From contig JAZNCN010000024.1 of the NCBI GenBank assembly GCA_045587545.1, forward strand, positions 1 to 59,036: DNA of 59,036 bases, read 5' to 3'. The DNA is from Caccoplasma_A sp045587545 (GTDB lineage Bacteria; Bacteroidota; Bacteroidia; Bacteroidales; G3-4614). Position numbers and translations under genes: made by a program. The notes below the pieces were generated by a model. That model saw only the letters and a list, made by a program, of their open reading frames with translations, did not search any database and had not been told where the DNA came from. Shown here in pieces: positions 25,846 through 34,102 of this stretch. Numbering within the stretch: position 1 is the stretch's first letter; every line of letters starts with the position of its first letter.

Positions 25846-25882
25846 GGGTTCCGGTATCGCTAAGATACGGGGATTCTTTTTT
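25846..25882 (+). promoter_or_regulatory. Terminator-like hairpin in the greA leader (candidate attenuator)
   Basis: GGGTTCCGGTATC pairs with GATACGGGGATTC across the loop GCTAA: 13 positions, one G-G mismatch and three G.U pairs, followed directly by TTTTTT. The structure is an intrinsic terminator by shape, yet it lies 37 nt upstream of the greA ATG and after its promoter, so part of the transcripts should stop here. Confidence 0.65.
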
Positions 25883-25919
25883 ATATGTTTTTTAAAATTA
25901 ATAATAAAAATATAAGGAT

Positions 25920-26390
25920 ATGGCAGTAGTTTATATGACAGATGAAGGCTATCATAAAATGATGGACGAAATCAACTATTTAGAGGGTGTTGAACGCCCC
26001 AGAATTTCAGCTCAAATTGCTGAGGCTCGCGATAAGGGAGACCTTTCGGAGAATGCTGAGTATGATGCGGCTAAAGAGGCTCAAGGTTTGTTGGAGATGA
26101 AAATTGCTCAATTGAAACTCCAAGTTGCCAATGCTCGTATTATTAGCGATGCTAACTTGAATACTCATACAGTTCAAATGCTAAACAAGGTAAAAATCAA
26201 AAATTGCCAAAACGGTGCAACTATGGAGTATATGCTTGTGGCTGATAGCGAGGCTAATTTGGCAGAGCGTAAAATATCTGTATCAACTCCTATTGCTCAA
26301 GGTTTATTAGGCCACCACGTTGGTGATATAGTTGAGGTTAAAGTACCTGCAGGTATAATGAAATTTGAGATTGTTGAGATTTTAATGTAA
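25920..26390 (+). CDS. greA: Transcription elongation factor GreA
   Basis: GreA enters the secondary channel of RNA polymerase and stimulates RNA cleavage in backtracked complexes. The protein (156 aa) has the N-terminal coiled coil with the acidic tip motif ARDKGDLSENAEYDAAKEAQ and a C-terminal FKBP-like domain (TPIAQGLLGHHVGDIVEVKVP). Length is typical (~157). The next gene starts 8 nt after its stop, so greA and the HIT gene form an operon. The leader hairpin suggests control by premature termination. Confidence 0.95.
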   Translation: MAVVYMTDEGYHKMMDEINYLEGVERPRISAQIAEARDKGDLSENAEYDAAKEAQGLLEMKIAQLKLQVANARIISDANLNTHTVQMLNKVKIKNCQNGATMEYMLVADSEANLAERKISVSTPIAQGLLGHHVGDIVEVKVPAGIMKFEIVEILM

Positions 26391-26398
26391 TACTTGTT

Positions 26399-26791
26399 AT
26401 GGCAACAATATTCACACGTATAGTTCAGGGTGAAATACCATGCTATAAAGTTGCAGAGAGCGAGAAGTTTTTTGCATTCCTTGATATTAATCCATTGGCT
26501 AAGGGACATACATTGGTAATACCAAAAGCTGAGGGAGATTATATATTTGATATTGAGAATGCCGACTATGCTGAGTATATGCTTTTTGTAAAAAAAGTGG
26601 CTCTTGCTCTTAAAAAGGCTGTTCCTTGTAAAAGAGTTGGTGTAGCTGTGTTAGGAATGGAAGTTCCTCACACTCATGTTCATCTTGTTCCTATGAATAG
26701 CGAGGGAGATATGTCATTCACTAAAGAGAAGATGAAATTTTCTCCTGAAGAGATGGCTGAGGTTGCCGCTGCAATTGCTGCAAATATGTAG
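26399..26791 (+). CDS. HIT-family nucleotide-binding protein
   Basis: A 130-residue histidine-triad protein. The signature HTHVHLVPM (His-x-His-x-His) is near residue 97, and IVQGEIPCYKVAESEKFFAFLD is the usual N-terminal motif. HIT proteins hydrolyse AMP- or dinucleoside-linked substrates; the native substrate is not readable. It follows greA by 8 nt. The TAG stop is the first TAG of a dispersed repeat. Confidence 0.92.
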   Translation: MATIFTRIVQGEIPCYKVAESEKFFAFLDINPLAKGHTLVIPKAEGDYIFDIENADYAEYMLFVKKVALALKKAVPCKRVGVAVLGMEVPHTHVHLVPMNSEGDMSFTKEKMKFSPEEMAEVAAAIAANM

Positions 26792-26846
26792 TTGTTAGTT
26801 TTCGGTTACACCGCCCTTCGGGTAGTTTTTAGTTGTTAGAAAACTA
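26789..26846 (+). repeat. Dispersed small repeat, copy B
   Basis: TAGTTGTTAGTTTTCGG, then the GC core CCGCCCTTCGGGTAG, then TTTTTAGTTGTTAG. It starts on the stop codon of the HIT gene and precedes its terminator. Confidence 0.65.
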
Positions 26847-26855
26847 ATAAAGATA

Positions 26856-26891
26856 AAAGAGACCGCTGATTTTTCAGCGGTCTCTTTGTTT
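26856..26891 (+). terminator. Terminator of the greA-HIT operon
   Basis: AAAGAGACCGCTGA-TTTT-TCAGCGGTCTCTTT is a perfect 14-bp stem followed by GTTTG. It ends the plus-strand unit before the convergent alkaline phosphatase gene. Confidence 0.85.
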
Positions 26892-26976
26892 GTATTAATT
26901 GTGATTTTGCCTCGTTCTTAATTGTACTTTCATTCTCTTTTTCCTCGTTTGCGACTACCTTACCGTCGTTTTCTCA

Positions 26977-27147
26977 ATGCGACCTTTTTTAATATATAAT
27001 CCAAGTTTAATTGCTAATGCAGAGTGGCCAAGTAGTAAAATAAATATAGGAGTAAATTCTTTAGAACAGCATCAAATTTTAGAAGAAGTGATAGATAAGT
27101 TGTATATGAGAAATATCTCTAACAACTACCCTGCAAGGGCAACGTAG
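26977..27147 (+). other. Possible small ORF or gene remnant (56 aa) in the HIT-phosphatase gap
   Basis: An ATG-to-TAG frame encodes 56 residues with ordinary composition (INIGVNSLEQHQILEEVID is the central part), but it has no recognised family, no promoter and no SD. Its last ~9 codons lie in repeat copy C, which also supplies its TAG. It may be the tail of a decayed gene. The rest of the gap (26892-26976) shows nothing clear. Confidence 0.2.
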
Positions 27148-27170
27148 TTGACAACTAACAACTAAAAACT
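27120..27170 (-). repeat. Dispersed small repeat, copy C (inverted)
   Basis: On the minus strand: AGTTTTTAGTTGTTAG, TTGTCAACTACG, then the core TTGCCCTTGCAGGGTAGTTG. It has the same parts as copies A and B. The last three codons of the phosphatase (AGT TTT TAG) are inside it. Confidence 0.6.
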
Positions 27171-28283
27171 ATTTTGTATAAACTCCCTAACCTTTTTAGC
27201 TATATCGGTATTATCCATAATAGCTTCAAACTTGTCGGAACCTGTGCCATAGAATAGGGCAGGTGTCATTGTTGCTGTGTGGCTTGTGCTTCCGAAGTTA
27301 TATTCAACTCCGCTTTCGCCAAGCGTGAAATCGGCCTTGCACGAAGGGATTGACATTCCTCCTGTATCGTGGTCGGCACAAACAATAACAAGTGTTCCGG
27401 GGTGAGAGTCGGCATAGTCAAATGCAATACCAACAACTTTGTCAAAATCTTTCATCTCGGCATATATGCCTTTGGGGTTATTGGCATGCGATTCAAAATC
27501 AATTTGTGAACCTTCAACCATCATAAAGAATCCTTTACCGCTCTTTTGCGTGTTGGCAGTTAATATTTCTAATGCCTTTTGGGTTGCTTGAGGAAGTATA
27601 TCTCCTCTGCCGTTAACCATGCTTGGTAGATGATCATCGGCTAATAACCCGATAACTTTGCCCTCAGTAATGCCTTTGGTTTGTTGTAAAGAGTCAATTA
27701 CTATGTAGCCGTTCTCTTTAAACGTTTCAATCAGATTTATGCTATCGCTTCTGTTTGTGAATGCTGTCAGCCCACCGCCAAATATTACGTCAATTCCTGC
27801 TTCTGGCAACCATGAGGCAATGTTCTCTCTCTCGTTGCGATGTTTTGCGTGTGCGTAGAATGCTGCCGGTGTTGCATGTGTTATATCGCAACTGACAACC
27901 AATGCACTCTCCATTCCAAGTGCCTCTGCAAGCGTGAGATTTGATATAAGAGTATCTCCCTCAGGTGTTAATCCTATAACACTATTGTCAGTTTTTTCGC
28001 CACATGCCAAAGCTGTTCCTGCAGCTGCAGAGTCGGTTACTCTGTTGTTGTTTGAAAATGTTTTAACAAAGCCTGCTCGTTGTGCGCGTTCAAAGTTGGT
28101 AGGCGCATATTGCTCCTCAAGCATAAGTGCCGGAATATGGGTGGGTCCCATTCCATCGCCAATAAGCATTATTATGTTTTTAACTTGTGGCTCACAATTT
28201 TTCTCTTTGCAACTGCTGATAAAAAAAGCAAAAAACGCTACTGCCAATGGCAATAGCGAGTATGTTAATCTGAACTTTTTCAT
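27162..28283 (-). CDS. Alkaline phosphatase family lipoprotein
   Basis: The enzyme hydrolyses phosphomonoesters outside the inner membrane. The nucleophile motif is RVTDSAAAGTALACG (Ser in DSAA, the alkaline phosphatase signature), with metal ligands in NIIMLIGDGMGPTH and VIVCADHDTGG. I use Met14 of the longest frame (MKKFRLTYSLLPLAVAF, 373 aa), which gives a signal peptide with lipobox FFISSC and starts 1 nt past the ispF stop. The longer frame would run back into ispF. It is last in the rex operon. The C-terminal codons overlap repeat copy C. Confidence 0.9.
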   Translation of the reverse strand: MKKFRLTYSLLPLAVAFFAFFISSCKEKNCEPQVKNIIMLIGDGMGPTHIPALMLEEQYAPTNFERAQRAGFVKTFSNNNRVTDSAAAGTALACGEKTDNSVIGLTPEGDTLISNLTLAEALGMESALVVSCDITHATPAAFYAHAKHRNERENIASWLPEAGIDVIFGGGLTAFTNRSDSINLIETFKENGYIVIDSLQQTKGITEGKVIGLLADDHLPSMVNGRGDILPQATQKALEILTANTQKSGKGFFMMVEGSQIDFESHANNPKGIYAEMKDFDKVVGIAFDYADSHPGTLVIVCADHDTGGMSIPSCKADFTLGESGVEYNFGSTSHTATMTPALFYGTGSDKFEAIMDNTDIAKKVREFIQNSF

Positions 28284-28284
28284 A

Positions 28285-28764
28285 TTATATCTTTTCAATA
28301 AGAACAACTGCGTGTGCTGCAATACCCTCTTCTTTACCTACAAAGCCCAACTTCTCGGTTGTTGTGGCTTTTATTGAAACATCGTCATTTTCTACCTCTA
28401 ATATTGGTGCAAGAGTCTCAACCATTGAGGGTATATGAGGGTTTATCTTAGGGCGTTCGGCACAGATGGTAATATCTGCATTGCCAATTTTGTAACCCTT
28501 CTCTTTTACGATTTTAACAACATCTTTGAGTAAAAGTTTGCTATCGATATTTTTGAATTTGTTGTCGCTTGGGGGAAAGTGAAATCCTATATCGCGAAGA
28601 GCTGCTGCACCTAAAATGGCATCGCAGAGAGCATGAATTGCTACATCGGCATCGGAGTGTCCGTCCAAACCGAGAGTATGCTCAATTTTTACTCCTCCAA
28701 GCCATAGTTCGCGTCCCTCAACAAGACGATGAACATCATATCCCAACCCAACCCTTATTTTCAT
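28285..28764 (-). CDS. ispF: 2-C-methyl-D-erythritol 2,4-cyclodiphosphate synthase
   Basis: IspF makes the cyclodiphosphate intermediate of the MEP isoprenoid pathway in the cytoplasm. The protein (159 aa) has GLGYDVHRLVEGREL (metal-binding Asp and His), LDGHSDADVAIHALCDA (third metal ligand) and LRDIGFHFPPSD, then TTEKLGFVGKEEGIAAHAV near the end. It is 1 nt from porV and 1 nt from the phosphatase gene, deep in the rex-porU operon, with no obvious functional link to its neighbours. Confidence 0.96.
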   Translation of the reverse strand: MKIRVGLGYDVHRLVEGRELWLGGVKIEHTLGLDGHSDADVAIHALCDAILGAAALRDIGFHFPPSDNKFKNIDSKLLLKDVVKIVKEKGYKIGNADITICAERPKINPHIPSMVETLAPILEVENDDVSIKATTTEKLGFVGKEEGIAAHAVVLIEKI

Positions 28765-28765
28765 A

Positions 28766-29980
28766 TTATCTTCTTCTCATATTTCCCCTTTTGCTTCCAA
28801 TTAGGTCTTTTAATCCTGCCATGTCAAAGCCAAGGGTAAAACGCAATGTTTGGTCAAGAGGACTGCTTTGTGCTGTTGCCAAAACGTATGCTGCGTCAAG
28901 AGTGAATACACTTAGAGAGAATCCTGCTCCGAATGTAACATATTGGCGATTACCTTTATATTTATTCTCATAGTAGTAACCTACACGAGCAAAGAATTGT
29001 TGGTTGTAAGAGTATTCCAATCCTGTTGATACTTGAATCTCTCTCATCTCCTCTTTAAATCCGCCGGGAGCATCGCTGAACGATTTGAATATACCTTTGA
29101 ATGCCGACATGTTATTATAATCCTCTTTAGCTGCTTCAAATGCTTCAGGGTCATTATTCCCTTCTGCGTCTTTATAGTCTTCGGCTCTGGGAGCTGTAGG
29201 GACTAATAGCTTATTCAAATCCAAATTTAAAGACAATGTGTGATAATCTGCAACAGGGAACTTAAAAGATGTTCCCAATCTTAAATTTGCAGGTAAGAAT
29301 ACACTTTTTGCTCCACCGTCATACGATAATTTGGTTCCTATGTTTGAGATATTAAATCCCCATGACCATTGGCACTCGCTACGACCTACAATGGGGTAGA
29401 GTGTTTGATAACCTGCAATATCGGCAGCAAAAGCAGCAGCTCCTTTAACATCGTTGCTTCCGTCAAATCCTAAATCGGAATATATGAAACGCAATGCAAC
29501 AGCCATAGAGAAACTTCTGGTAAGTTTGCGAGAGTATGCAAGGTCTATGGCCATTTCGTATGGGTTTACTGAATTTAGTACATTTCCTCCCTCATCGGTT
29601 TGTTGAATAGAACCCAATGAGAAGTAGCGTAAAGTTGCACTCAGTGCTTGTGGATCATTTCCGTTACGCCCAAATTTCCAGTAACCTGCAACGTATGCAA
29701 GATTAATATCGTTTACCAATTTTCTCAACCATGGAGTATATGATATTGCTAATCCTCCTTTACTCTCAGTGAATGCGTATTTTGCAGGATTCCAATATTG
29801 AGAGTTTACGTCGGGATCGGTTGCTACTCCAAGGTCTCCTAAGGCTCCGCCTCGTGCATCGGGGGCTATGTTAAGTGATGCTACGCCTGTAGTAATAGGG
29901 TTAAATTCGTTCTTTTGGGCATATAGCTGTTGGCAAAATGCCGATAAAATAAATGTAAATATTATAACTTTGTATTTCAT
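28766..29980 (-). CDS. porV: T9SS outer membrane protein PorV (LptO)
   Basis: PorV is a FadL-like barrel that shuttles sorted cargo from the translocon to the PorU sortase. The 404-residue protein has a signal peptide (FILSAFCQQLYAQ) and the conserved N-terminus ITTGVASLNIAPDARGGALG, followed by GVATDPDVNSQYWNPAKYAF. Strand-rich sequence continues to the end (QTLRFTLGFDMAGLKDL). It is 46 nt downstream of porU, the usual partner order. It is not the LPS enzyme that the old name LptO might suggest; it acts with PorU, PorQ and PorZ in the attachment complex. Confidence 0.95.
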   Translation of the reverse strand: MKYKVIIFTFILSAFCQQLYAQKNEFNPITTGVASLNIAPDARGGALGDLGVATDPDVNSQYWNPAKYAFTESKGGLAISYTPWLRKLVNDINLAYVAGYWKFGRNGNDPQALSATLRYFSLGSIQQTDEGGNVLNSVNPYEMAIDLAYSRKLTRSFSMAVALRFIYSDLGFDGSNDVKGAAAFAADIAGYQTLYPIVGRSECQWSWGFNISNIGTKLSYDGGAKSVFLPANLRLGTSFKFPVADYHTLSLNLDLNKLLVPTAPRAEDYKDAEGNNDPEAFEAAKEDYNNMSAFKGIFKSFSDAPGGFKEEMREIQVSTGLEYSYNQQFFARVGYYYENKYKGNRQYVTFGAGFSLSVFTLDAAYVLATAQSSPLDQTLRFTLGFDMAGLKDLIGSKRGNMRRR

Positions 29981-30026
29981 ATCAATATCTAATAGTCAAC
30001 AATATAAAAACTGATTTATATATATT

Positions 30027-33000
30027 TTATTGTGCAAGTACTGCAATTTTTTTAGCATCAGTGGCGCTTTTTCCTGTCTCGGTTGAGATATATGCCTTAT
30101 AAATATATATTCCCGGTTGAACTCTTTTACCTGCAGCATCGTTCAAATCCCATACGATAGGCTCTGCAGTCCACATATCTGATTTGCCTTCGTTGGTTCT
30201 GCTCCATAGTAAATTGCCCCAAAGGTCATATATGGCAATGGTTACTTGCATAATCATATTGGGCCTGTCGTGTTTTAAATAGAATTTAGCACTCTCTTTT
30301 ACGGGATTTTGAGTTGTGTATAGTTGGAATATTTCAGGTTCAAGACCCCTCTCTACTATAAACATTGTACTCTTTTCTGATGAGTTTCCTTCGGTGTCCC
30401 ATACTTTAATGGTAAGGGTGTGTTCTCCTTCTGATAGCTCAGGTATTTGGTACATTAGAGTCCCTCTTCCGAATTCACCAGCTTTGGGTGTAAAGTAGTT
30501 GTTAACAACATATTCAAGATTGCTGTTATCATCAATCTTAATTGTAAAATCGTGTCCTAAACCTATACCTGATACGTTTATTCCTGATTTGTCATAAACA
30601 TCAACAAATATAACGGGTGTTTCGTTAACTGTGGCTCCGTATGTAAATCCTGAGTCATTTAAATAAAATTTCTCAATTGTGGGCCCCTCTGTGTCTTCTT
30701 CTGCTTCAGCATCGTAACCGTTGATTATAAACTCTTCAGAGGTTCCTTGTGCTTCAACTTTTTGAACGTCGTCGTAGGCATATAGGTTCATTAATGCGGG
30801 ATAGTTTGAGTAATTCAACTCTTTGGGTAATTTAAATGTAAACTCAAACTCTCCGTTTTTTACAATATCTTTACCTTCGTATAGTTTACTATCTCTTACT
30901 TTAAAAGTAAAGGGTTCTCCTCCTTCGTCGTTACCGTGTGTTATAATTTCTCTCTCAGAGTCGTATAGACGCTGTTGTATATAACCATTAAAGTTTTCGT
31001 CTTTTTCGCCTAATGGGTTTAAAATCTTTCCTTTGAATGTGACTTGAGATCTTGCTTTTAATACAATATCGTATGGATTACCTGTTATCTTTTCTCCGTT
31101 TATCTCGGTAATTTCTATTTTATATTCAGGGAATGCAAGTTTAAGAGCAGGGTCGGCAAGTAGAATAAAGTTGAGTTTATTGAGGTCTTGTCCGTAATGC
31201 TCGGTAACTGCACTTTTTGATAATTTGACTACATCTCCGATGCGATATCTGTTTCCGTTTTCGTCCCTATTGAAAAGATGTGAAATAAGTTCTTTATTGA
31301 ATGTTTCATTCTTATCCATATATACCACGCGAGTGGTACTTATGAGTCCTATTCCTCCTCCTTTGCTATTGAGGAACATCTCTTCTCCTGCCGAAGTCGT
31401 GGGTGCATCAAATCTACTGAAATCGCAAGTTGCAGTTATGAAAAATGGTAACTTTTCGAGATATAGTTTTTTTATGTCTTGTATGGTTAAAAGTTTCTCT
31501 TTTGTCCAGCTTGTAGCACTTCCGTGTCCGGCATAATTAACAATGAGCTGCCCATTCTCAAAATAGTTCATCATCTCTTTCTTTGCATCGGGGTATGTTC
31601 CTCCGCTTGAACCTCCTACTTTGTTATAGGCATCAATGTATAGTTTATTTGAAAGAAATTCAGGATTGTTCTTTTCTACTATCTTAATTAAATCCTCTGC
31701 CAACTTCATATGTCCTGAGTGGTTTCCGTCATCGGCAATAAAACATAGCTCGTTTTTCCATATGCCGTAATTGGTGTTTTTGCTATAATTTATAACTTTA
31801 TCAACGGCAGTTGTGGCTTCGCTTATAGTACGAACAGGGAAACGTCCTACTCCGATGACAGGTTTGTCAGAAAGCAAATTACGTCCATCTGTATCTTTTA
31901 GAAAGGCAAAATAGTCATCGGTAACGTATGAATTTCGTTCGTCAATACTACTTTCAGATTGGAAAGTGAGCAAGAAGGGATAGTTATATCCTTGCCATTC
32001 TGATGTTATATGCCTGTTGTCGCACGACCCATCGCCAAATAGTAATAAGTATCGAGGGTAAAGAGCTTTATCTCCTGAACATTCTGCACGGTCGTAGAAC
32101 ATCTTCATAAATCTGCGATAGGCAGTGGCATCAGCTTTTCCTGATGCGAATTCATTGTATATTAGCTCAGGTCTTACTATTAAGGAAGATAGTTGGTCGT
32201 TATCGCGGTGAAATTCTGCCAATCTCTTTGCTTGTTGATAAAATGTTTGTGGAGCAATAATAACTAAATCGGCTCTCTCTAAACCATGTAAATTCTGATT
32301 TGCAACCTCTCCTACGATTGCAGGTTCACTGAAAGTGCCGTTTGCATCAAAAGCAATATATTCTCTTATGCCTATATTGTCAGGGGTGAATAGTAGTGCA
32401 TTATTCTCTTTTGTTGCATTTATCTTTTTAGGATTATGGCTCTCTGTAATATCCCATATATTTACAGCAGAATATCCTGTTGTAGATATTTTGTATCTTA
32501 AGAGATTGCTTTTAGAGTCAAACTTGCGAAATTTTACAGCACCTCCGTAGAGTTTAAGCGTGCGTTCCATTTGCAGCCTGATGAAATCAAGTCGGGCAAG
32601 TTTAGGATCTGAGGCGCTAAATTGTAGAGTTATAACATCTGCACTATTTGAAGAGGGGGTAAATGTTTTATTTATAGTTGTAAGTTTGGCGGCAGTGTAG
32701 TACCAATCGTCTGAACTGGTAAAAGCTCTTATATTTCGTTCTCCATTTGTTAGATTTTTTCCGTTGTGTTTTATGCTAAGAGCTCCACTCTCTTGCAATT
32801 TGGCGATAAAATCGATTCTCATATTAACATTGCCGATAATACCCGGAATGTTAAAACTGAAATTTTGGATTGTTTTAAAGATAAAATCTTCGCCATATAG
32901 ATTACGCCCCATATTGCCAACATTACAAAGTTCGTTCTCATAAAGAGCGTAATCATCAAAAGTTGTAACAATTGAAGAATTATCAGAGAGGTTGTCCTTG

Positions 33001-33446
33001 ATACTCTCCATCTCAATATCATCTTCATCTGTTTGTGATATGAAATAATATGACTTTGAAGAGTATGGGTTCTGTTTGTGGGTGAATGTGCCATTTTCGG
33101 CTATCCAACTTACAGTGCCTTCGCCGTAAAATATAATTTTACTATTATGTCTTAAAATGGGAATTTCGGGGAGGTCATCAATGTATGGTTTTGTAAAGTC
33201 TTCGGGCAACATATTGCCTCCGTACCCATATATTTTAACTTTTGAAGGATTAAATCCTAAATTTTGTAAGGTAGAGTATGAGATTTGATACATTCCGCTA
33301 CCGCCAATCTCAATTTTCACCCATCTTCCTGATGCAAGTTTTGATTTTGTGGTGTATCGGTTGTTTAACGATGATGTAGCATAGAGAGGCAACGTTATAA
33401 TTAACGCTACAACAGCAACGATATGTTTAAGAAGTCCTAATCTCAT
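30027..33446 (-). CDS. porU: T9SS sortase PorU (C25 gingipain-like)
   Basis: PorU cuts the C-terminal sorting domain from T9SS cargo and joins it to the cell-surface anchor. The 1139-residue protein has a signal peptide, a beta-rich N-terminal region, and a C25 peptidase domain (~390-770). The catalytic His (~640) is in IVNYAGHGSATSW and the Cys (~674) in FFITATCDFSRFDAP. Ig-like domains and a C-terminal sorting-domain-like module follow (YDLWGNLLWS, AAGKRVQPGIYIYKAYIS). It is third in the rex operon, 29 nt after the FAH gene and 46 nt before porV. Confidence 0.95.
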   Translation of the reverse strand: MRLGLLKHIVAVVALIITLPLYATSSLNNRYTTKSKLASGRWVKIEIGGSGMYQISYSTLQNLGFNPSKVKIYGYGGNMLPEDFTKPYIDDLPEIPILRHNSKIIFYGEGTVSWIAENGTFTHKQNPYSSKSYYFISQTDEDDIEMESIKDNLSDNSSIVTTFDDYALYENELCNVGNMGRNLYGEDFIFKTIQNFSFNIPGIIGNVNMRIDFIAKLQESGALSIKHNGKNLTNGERNIRAFTSSDDWYYTAAKLTTINKTFTPSSNSADVITLQFSASDPKLARLDFIRLQMERTLKLYGGAVKFRKFDSKSNLLRYKISTTGYSAVNIWDITESHNPKKINATKENNALLFTPDNIGIREYIAFDANGTFSEPAIVGEVANQNLHGLERADLVIIAPQTFYQQAKRLAEFHRDNDQLSSLIVRPELIYNEFASGKADATAYRRFMKMFYDRAECSGDKALYPRYLLLFGDGSCDNRHITSEWQGYNYPFLLTFQSESSIDERNSYVTDDYFAFLKDTDGRNLLSDKPVIGVGRFPVRTISEATTAVDKVINYSKNTNYGIWKNELCFIADDGNHSGHMKLAEDLIKIVEKNNPEFLSNKLYIDAYNKVGGSSGGTYPDAKKEMMNYFENGQLIVNYAGHGSATSWTKEKLLTIQDIKKLYLEKLPFFITATCDFSRFDAPTTSAGEEMFLNSKGGGIGLISTTRVVYMDKNETFNKELISHLFNRDENGNRYRIGDVVKLSKSAVTEHYGQDLNKLNFILLADPALKLAFPEYKIEITEINGEKITGNPYDIVLKARSQVTFKGKILNPLGEKDENFNGYIQQRLYDSEREIITHGNDEGGEPFTFKVRDSKLYEGKDIVKNGEFEFTFKLPKELNYSNYPALMNLYAYDDVQKVEAQGTSEEFIINGYDAEAEEDTEGPTIEKFYLNDSGFTYGATVNETPVIFVDVYDKSGINVSGIGLGHDFTIKIDDNSNLEYVVNNYFTPKAGEFGRGTLMYQIPELSEGEHTLTIKVWDTEGNSSEKSTMFIVERGLEPEIFQLYTTQNPVKESAKFYLKHDRPNMIMQVTIAIYDLWGNLLWSRTNEGKSDMWTAEPIVWDLNDAAGKRVQPGIYIYKAYISTETGKSATDAKKIAVLAQ

Positions 33447-33475
33447 TATATTTGGTGTCTGTTATATTACTTCGA

Positions 33476-34087
33476 TTATCTAACATGAAAATCAAGTAAT
33501 TTTTTATCACCTATGAAACCTTCCAACCTGTCGCCTATCTTAACCCCTCCTACTCCGGCAGGAGTCCCTGTGTATATTAAATCGCCTTTTTTGAGAGTAT
33601 AAAATTTACTCACATATGCAACTATATCGTCAATAGAGAATATCATATCTTTACTATTGCCTCGTTGCACTTCGTTGCCGTTTATTGTCAAATAAAACTC
33701 TTTTTCTCCAAGTTTTTCTCCGTTTGTGGGGATAAACTCTCCAACAACAGCCGAGCCATCAAATCCTTTGCTTATATCCCACGGATTACCGTTTGCACGA
33801 GCCTTAGCCTGAAAGTCTCGAGCTGTAAAGTCAATGCCTATGGTATATGAGTTGTAATAGCGGTATGCAAACTTTGATTGAATGTTTTTACCAAGTCTGT
33901 CAATGCGTACTACAATTTCTGCCTCGTATTCAATCTGCGACGACCAATCGGGGTAGAAAAAGGGCTTGCCATCTTTTAAAATAGCCGATTCAGGTTTGAG
34001 AAAGATCACAGGTTCGTTTAATACTAACGTATTATCCATCTCTTTATTGTGAGAGTTGTAATTCCAACCAACAGCAAATATTTTCAT
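33476..34087 (-). CDS. Fumarylacetoacetate hydrolase (FAH) family protein
   Basis: A 203-residue FAHD1-like protein: IFAVGWNYNSHNKEM at the start, IEYEAEIVVRIDRLG with the metal-binding Glu pair, GIDFTARDFQAKAR (metal-binding Asp) and DLIYTGTPAGVGGVKIGD near the end. Small members of this family act as acylpyruvate hydrolases or oxaloacetate decarboxylases. The reaction here is not proven, but keto-acid chemistry would suit an operon headed by the NADH sensor Rex. It lies 15 nt after rex and 29 nt before porU. Confidence 0.85.
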   Translation of the reverse strand: MKIFAVGWNYNSHNKEMDNTLVLNEPVIFLKPESAILKDGKPFFYPDWSSQIEYEAEIVVRIDRLGKNIQSKFAYRYYNSYTIGIDFTARDFQAKARANGNPWDISKGFDGSAVVGEFIPTNGEKLGEKEFYLTINGNEVQRGNSKDMIFSIDDIVAYVSKFYTLKKGDLIYTGTPAGVGGVKIGDRLEGFIGDKKLLDFHVR

Positions 34088-34102
34088 TTTATAAAATTTT
34101 AT

